The notes below the pieces were generated by a model that was not told where the DNA came from, made no database searches, and saw nothing but the letters and a program-made list of their open reading frames with translations. Made by a program: the position numbers and the translations under genes. A DNA stretch of 64,000 nucleotides from Planococcus rifietoensis (GTDB taxonomy: Bacteria > Bacillota > Bacilli > Bacillales_A > Planococcaceae): contig NZ_CP013659.2 of the NCBI RefSeq assembly GCF_001465795.2, positions 2,932,501 to 2,996,500 of the forward strand. Direction: 5' to 3'. Below, in pieces: positions 60,398 to 64,000 of this stretch. How positions within the stretch are numbered: the first letter of the stretch is position 1; the number at the start of each line of letters is the position of its first letter.

Positions 60398-61837
60398 TTA
60401 TTTTTTATACTGCATATAAACAACTTGTGTCGCAAGGAAGTCTTCCATGCCATGCTTGCCGTCCGCACCGCCGAGGCCGGATTGGCGCATGCCAGCGTGA
60501 TAGCCCTGCACTGCTTCGAAGTTTTCACGGTTGACGTAAGTCTCGCCGAATTTCATTTCATTGACGACGCGCATTGCTTCGTTCAGGTCGTCTGTATAGA
60601 TAGAAGAAGACAAGCCGTAAACCGTATCGTTGGCCATTTCAATTGCTTCTTCAATAGTGCTGTAAGTGGTCATCGGAAGCACCGGTCCGAAAATCTCTTC
60701 ACGCATGATATCGGAATCGTGTGTCACGTTCGTTAAAATAGTTGGCTTGTAGAAGAACCCGGCCAGATCCGCGCGTTCCCCACCTGTCGCAACGGTCGCC
60801 CCTTGCGACACTGCATCTTTAACCATGCCTTCGACAGTCTCCAAACGGTCCTGGCTGATCAGCGGCCCCATTGTTACGTCTTTGCTTTCTCTCGGGTCGC
60901 CGAGCTTGGTCGCTTCGAATGCCTGGATAAGTTTTTGGCTGAGCTCTTCCGCCACGCTTTCATGGACATAAAGACGCTCCGCATTCGTACACGCCTGTCC
61001 GCCATTTGCGAGTCTCGATGTGGTGATGGCTTTTGCGGCCAGGTCCAAATCTGCATGCTGCGTGACGATAGCTGGCGCTTTACCGCCAAGTTCGAGATTG
61101 ACCTTGGTGATGTTTTGCGCTGCCGCTTCCATTACTTTCGTACCGGCCGGCAAGCTTCCTGTCATCGTGATCATCTGAACTTTCTTGTGCGAAGCCAGCG
61201 CATTGCCGATTTCAGAACCAGTTCCGGTTACCACATTGTAGACGCCTTTTGGAATTTCTTCCATCGCGTCGACGATTTTTGTGAATTCCATGGCGGTATT
61301 CGGTGTTTGCTGGCTCGGTTTGATGACGATTGTGCAGCCAGTGACAAGCGCTGTCGCGACTTTCCGTGCCAGGATGAATACCGGGAAATTCCAAGGGATA
61401 ATGCCTGCTACGACGCCGATCGGCTTTTTGTAGACTAAGATATTTTCATTCGGATGGTCGCTTGGGACGATTTCCCCTTCGATGCGTCGTGCCCATTCGG
61501 ACATATAATGGAAGTAATCAATCGCCAAGTCAACTTCGCCGCTTGCCAGTTCATAGTCTTTTCCTTGCTCTTCCTGCAATAAGTCGATAAATTTATCACG
61601 GTTTTCAGCGATTTTATCGCCCAGCTTGCGGACGATTTTCCCGCGTTCGATATTCGGTTTCAATTCCCAAGCCTGTTGTGCCTGATGCGCCGCTTCTACT
61701 GCCTTATTCACATCTTCTTCCGTTCCTTTAGGAATCTTAGAAATCACTTGTTCCGTTGCCGGGTTGATGATGTCGATCCATTCGTCTCCAGTAGACTTTA
61801 TATATTCGCCGTTCACATACATTTGGTGAGTTTGCAA
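60398..61837 (-). CDS. aldA: AldA-type aldehyde dehydrogenase (lactaldehyde dehydrogenase-like)
   Basis: 479 residues from TTG 61837 (MQTHQMYVNGEYI), 9 bases after GGAGGAG; longer in-frame starts lack a site, and E. coli AldA is also 479 residues. Conserved: PWNFPVFILARKVATALVTG, MTGSLPAGTKVMEAAAQNIT, catalytic Glu in LELGGKAPAIV, catalytic Cys in NGGQACTNAERLYV, EEIFGPVLP, and the AldA-typical end NRENFEAVQGYHAGMRQSGL. Oxidises small aldehydes with NAD+ in the cytosol. Confidence 0.9.
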   Translation of the reverse strand: MQTHQMYVNGEYIKSTGDEWIDIINPATEQVISKIPKGTEEDVNKAVEAAHQAQQAWELKPNIERGKIVRKLGDKIAENRDKFIDLLQEEQGKDYELASGEVDLAIDYFHYMSEWARRIEGEIVPSDHPNENILVYKKPIGVVAGIIPWNFPVFILARKVATALVTGCTIVIKPSQQTPNTAMEFTKIVDAMEEIPKGVYNVVTGTGSEIGNALASHKKVQMITMTGSLPAGTKVMEAAAQNITKVNLELGGKAPAIVTQHADLDLAAKAITTSRLANGGQACTNAERLYVHESVAEELSQKLIQAFEATKLGDPRESKDVTMGPLISQDRLETVEGMVKDAVSQGATVATGGERADLAGFFYKPTILTNVTHDSDIMREEIFGPVLPMTTYSTIEEAIEMANDTVYGLSSSIYTDDLNEAMRVVNEMKFGETYVNRENFEAVQGYHAGMRQSGLGGADGKHGMEDFLATQVVYMQYKK

Positions 61838-61936
61838 AAGATCTCCTCCTAATTTTCCAATTAGTAGGTTTTTCCCTTTATGGTTACCGGTAAACTTGGC
61901 CTTCTGCACTAACATGCTTAGACAGGAATTAAACTT

Positions 61937-62635
61937 TTACATTGCGTCAGGGTTTCCCAGAAACTTGGTTTCCAGTTCATGTTCATATCCCTCGCCTACA
62001 CGGTAAGCCTTGGCGTAAGGGCGTGAACTGACAGCGCTATGCAAGTCCTGTTCAGTAAAATGAAGCGCCACGCCGTCATCCGCGGCTAGCCCTGGCTTGA
62101 TCTGCCCTTGCTCAAGCAGCCGTTGAAACGTCGGACGCCGGTGTGTTTCCCCGTCGTAATGGGGGCAATTGCTGCCGGTCAAAAACCCTAAGCAGTCCAA
62201 TGGATGAAGCTCATCGCCATAAGAATCGGTGACGCCTTGTTCGAACCAGCAAATCGATCCCGCACTGATGCCTGCCAGGATAATTCCTTGATTCCAAGCT
62301 TTTTCAATGATCCGGTCCAAGCCCCATTCCCGCCACAACGCAAGCAAGTTTTTCGTATTACCCCCGCCGACATACAAAATGTCCTGTGACAAGACGAACT
62401 CTTCCAGATCTTGTGCGGGCGGCTTGAATAATGACAGATGCGTCGGCTCGCAGCTTTGTTGTTCGAAGAAGTCGTAGAAGCGCGCGATATAGCTGTCTGC
62501 GTCTCCGCTTGCCGTCGGGATAAAGCAAATTTTCGGCGTTTCTTTCGGTGATTGTTCCAATATGTATAAATCGAGTAGCGGGTTCTCCGGCTCCATCGAG
62601 AAGCCGCCTCCGCCTAGTGCGATAATCTGTTTCAT
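61937..62635 (-). CDS. S51-family peptidase (YgaJ-like)
   Basis: 232 residues from ATG 62635 behind GGAGGAAACCCA. QIIALGGGGFSMEPENPLLD N-terminus, PKICFIPTASGDADSYIARF, LYVGGGNTKNLLALWREWGL, nucleophile elbow ILAGISAGSICWFEQGVTDS and AADDGVALHFTE. This is the E-type serine peptidase group of Bacillus YgaJ, distinct from the paralogue at 54424. It lies 26 bases after the Nudix gene, likely in one transcript. Confidence 0.85.
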   Translation of the reverse strand: MKQIIALGGGGFSMEPENPLLDLYILEQSPKETPKICFIPTASGDADSYIARFYDFFEQQSCEPTHLSLFKPPAQDLEEFVLSQDILYVGGGNTKNLLALWREWGLDRIIEKAWNQGIILAGISAGSICWFEQGVTDSYGDELHPLDCLGFLTGSNCPHYDGETHRRPTFQRLLEQGQIKPGLAADDGVALHFTEQDLHSAVSSRPYAKAYRVGEGYEHELETKFLGNPDAM

Positions 62636-62661
62636 TGGGTTTCCTCCTGCCTCTGCACTTT

Positions 62662-63075
62662 TTATGTATCGAGTTGTTCATTCGCAGCCAATTGCTGCAA
62701 TTTCGCCGCGACCTCCCGCGGTTTTATATTCAGCTTATGTGCCTCTCTCAGCTGGACCCATACCGGCTCGTACGTCCCGCGACGTCGATCCAAGTCTGTG
62801 TACTCTTCTCCCAATCCCGTGCCGATAGTGCCGCCGGTTCTCTTCGCTATAAAAAAATACTGATTGCCTTCATAGTATATTGTTGCGAAAAGCCCTTCGA
62901 TTTCCACTTGCACGCCCAGTTCCTCGAATGCTTCCCTTTTTGCTGCAGCTTCCGGCGTTTCGTGTTGTTGAATGCCGCCGCCTGGAAACACATAATACAC
63001 AGAACCAGCGTGTACGCGTTTGATCAGCGCTACCTTATTCTCTTCGACAAGTACGACCGAGCCTCTATTCCCCAT
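62662..63075 (-). CDS. Nudix hydrolase
   Basis: 137 residues from ATG 63075. The Nudix box is complete: GGIQQHETPEAAAKREAFEE then LGV (GX5EX7REUXEEXGU, about 36-58). SVVLVEENKVALIKR leads in and EYTDLDRRRGTYEPVWVQL follows. Hydrolyses a nucleoside diphosphate-X compound; the substrate is unknown. Overlaps the zinc-finger gene by 11 bases. Confidence 0.88.
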   Translation of the reverse strand: MGNRGSVVLVEENKVALIKRVHAGSVYYVFPGGGIQQHETPEAAAKREAFEELGVQVEIEGLFATIYYEGNQYFFIAKRTGGTIGTGLGEEYTDLDRRRGTYEPVWVQLREAHKLNIKPREVAAKLQQLAANEQLDT

Positions 63076-63310
63076 AGAGCTCTTTATCTTTTTGATTGCT
63101 CAAGCGGATATAATACGGAAACAGCACGATGAGCAACAGCCCGATCGTTCCGCTCACATAGCCGAGCGCCATCAAAAATCCGCCATTGTTGAATGATATG
63201 TACTGCCTCGCGCCGCACGATGGACAGTTCTTGCCATCTTTTGCTACGCCCAGTTTCCAGACGTCTTTCGCCTTCCATTTTACTCCGCAATTTGTGCAAT
63301 GTGCCATCAT
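63065..63310 (-). CDS. TIGR04104-like zinc-finger membrane protein
   Basis: 81 residues. CTNCGVKWKAKDVWKLG and CPSCGARQYIS give a two-CxxC zinc ribbon, then two close hydrophobic segments (FLMALGYVSGTIGLLLIVLF) and a charged tail. The style matches the TIGR04104 putative zinc-finger family of Bacillales, function unknown. Translationally coupled to the Nudix gene. Confidence 0.75.
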   Translation of the reverse strand: MMAHCTNCGVKWKAKDVWKLGVAKDGKNCPSCGARQYISFNNGGFLMALGYVSGTIGLLLIVLFPYYIRLSNQKDKELYGE

Positions 63311-63424
63311 TCACCACTCCTTGCTGCTAATTACGCTTTTAGTCGAATAAAGTTTCATATGATCGAAGAAAGTTAACCAAGCACCAACTCTTTACAAATC
63401 CAGCGTCATTCCATTACACTTTAC

Positions 63425-63448
63425 CTATTCAATAAAACACTTGAATAG
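63425..63448. promoter_or_regulatory. Candidate ArsR/SmtB operator
   Basis: CTATTCAA (63425-63432), 8 bases, TTGAATAG (63441-63448): exact inverted repeat of the ArsR-type, 16 bases before the regulator ATG. Confidence 0.65.
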
Positions 63449-63464
63449 ATAAGGAGTGATTCGG

Positions 63465-64000
63465 ATGGAAGCACGGGAATTCAAAAATTTCGCCTATGGG
63501 CATTTCACGAAAATCAGCAAAGCTTTATCGAGCCCAAGGCGTTTCGAGTTGCTCGATTATTTGGCGCAGGGGCCGAAAACGGTGGAACGCCTGGCGAAAG
63601 AGACGCATATGTCGGTGGCGAATACTTCACAGCATCTGCAAGCGTTGCGTGAAGCCCGGCTCGTCACTTCTTCGAAAGTGAAAAACCATCATTATTATGA
63701 ACTTGCCGATAATGAAGTCGCCCAATTATTGCAGTTGACGAAACGGCTCGCTGAACGGCAATTCCCCGATATGGGCGAGGTCCGGACGACGGAAACGACA
63801 GCGGGTGGTGCGGTTCCGGTCATGTCCTCGGCTGAGGCATTGGAGGAAGTGGCTAGCGGACGCGCGGTATTGATCGACGTGCGGGCTGAAGATGAGTACG
63901 CCAGCCGCCACTTGACGGATGCCGTGTCGATTCCGCTAGCGCAACTCGAAGAGAAACTGGAACACTTGCCGGTTGGCAAAAAAGTCATTGCCTATTGCCG
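63465..64000 (+). CDS. ArsR-family regulator fused to rhodanese domain, partial
   Basis: Starts at ATG 63465 behind AAGGAGTGATTCGG and runs off the right edge (178 codons seen). ArsR winged helix about 12-95: ISKALSSPRRFELLDYLAQG, LAKETHMSVANTSQHLQALR, KVKNHHYYELADNEV. After a linker, a rhodanese domain begins (VLIDVRAEDEYASRHLTDAV) and reaches IAYCR, the catalytic Cys loop, at the edge. Such fusions sense or handle sulfur species or thiosulfate-related stress (inference). Confidence 0.9.
   Translation, partial: MEAREFKNFAYGHFTKISKALSSPRRFELLDYLAQGPKTVERLAKETHMSVANTSQHLQALREARLVTSSKVKNHHYYELADNEVAQLLQLTKRLAERQFPDMGEVRTTETTAGGAVPVMSSAEALEEVASGRAVLIDVRAEDEYASRHLTDAVSIPLAQLEEKLEHLPVGKKVIAYC

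Overview
The window looks like chromosomal DNA of a Gram-positive, low-to-mid GC member of the Bacillales, most likely a Planococcus/Planomicrobium-type organism. Grounds: strong AGGAGG-type ribosome binding sites, a tyrosyl-tRNA synthetase T-box leader, a Firmicutes class III fructose bisphosphatase, a class D sortase with its substrate, a thermolysin-type protease, and B. subtilis-like modules (yxlEFG-like, lmrAB-like). The genus is an inference. Base composition is fairly even except at about 44.7-51.3 kb, which is visibly more AT-rich.

Layout. 0-4.4 kb: minus-strand housekeeping (end of fbp, a bacterial aeRF1-like protein, a DUF1269 protein, a polytopic membrane protein, an M20 peptidase). 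5.0-5.5 kb: a small membrane protein followed by a diverged tandem copy interrupted by an in-frame TAG. 5.5-14.3 kb: a signalling and envelope-polysaccharide locus. It has a cyclic-di-GMP-I riboswitch in front of a secreted TIM-barrel-like protein, then an Hpt-REC-GGDEF-REC diguanylate cyclase, a HEAT-repeat membrane protein, a processive family 2 glycosyltransferase and a lone receiver, with a convergent 954-residue hybrid kinase. 14.5-21.4 kb: cardiolipin synthase (apparently starting at ATT), a GAF-STAS protein, a MEDS protein, a duplicated-domain surface protein, an SDR, a K-channel-like protein with an abnormal filter, and MsrA. 21.7-33.6 kb: M4 protease, a repressor plus yxlEFG-like ABC module with an operator palindrome, an ACR3-like permease, NhaC, a sensor kinase, and a LysR/SDR/acetyltransferase group. 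33.7-39.6 kb: cyclophilin-like lipoprotein, class D sortase and its LPDTA substrate, GNAT, CobQ under a cobalamin riboswitch, isochorismatase-like hydrolase. 40.1-44.7 kb: a putative MarR regulon (F420-reductase-like protein, MFS pump, flavin monooxygenase, MarR) tied together by repeated TTAG-N4-CTAA palindromes. 44.9-45.8 kb: ctaB.

46.1-51.2 kb is the most unusual region. Small, mostly unrecognised, AT-rich genes (one SMI1/KNR4-like) are separated by six copies of a 34-bp palindrome with arms TGAATGTAACTTAA. Copies of a second palindrome, GTTCGTAAAAG-TACA-CTTTTACGAAC, lie at the edges. The arrangement resembles a gene-cassette array with immunity-like cargo, but no recombinase is in the window.

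51.3-64 kb returns to ordinary content: a TetR-MMPL exporter pair, two S51 peptidases, a YhdH-type oxidoreductase, an lmrAB-like regulator-pump pair with an LmrA-type operator, tyrZ under a T-box, a strongly structured intergenic element (60.07-60.26 kb), an AldA-type aldehyde dehydrogenase, Nudix and zinc-ribbon proteins, and the start of an ArsR-rhodanese fusion. All functional calls come from reading motifs and recalling families. No database search was run.
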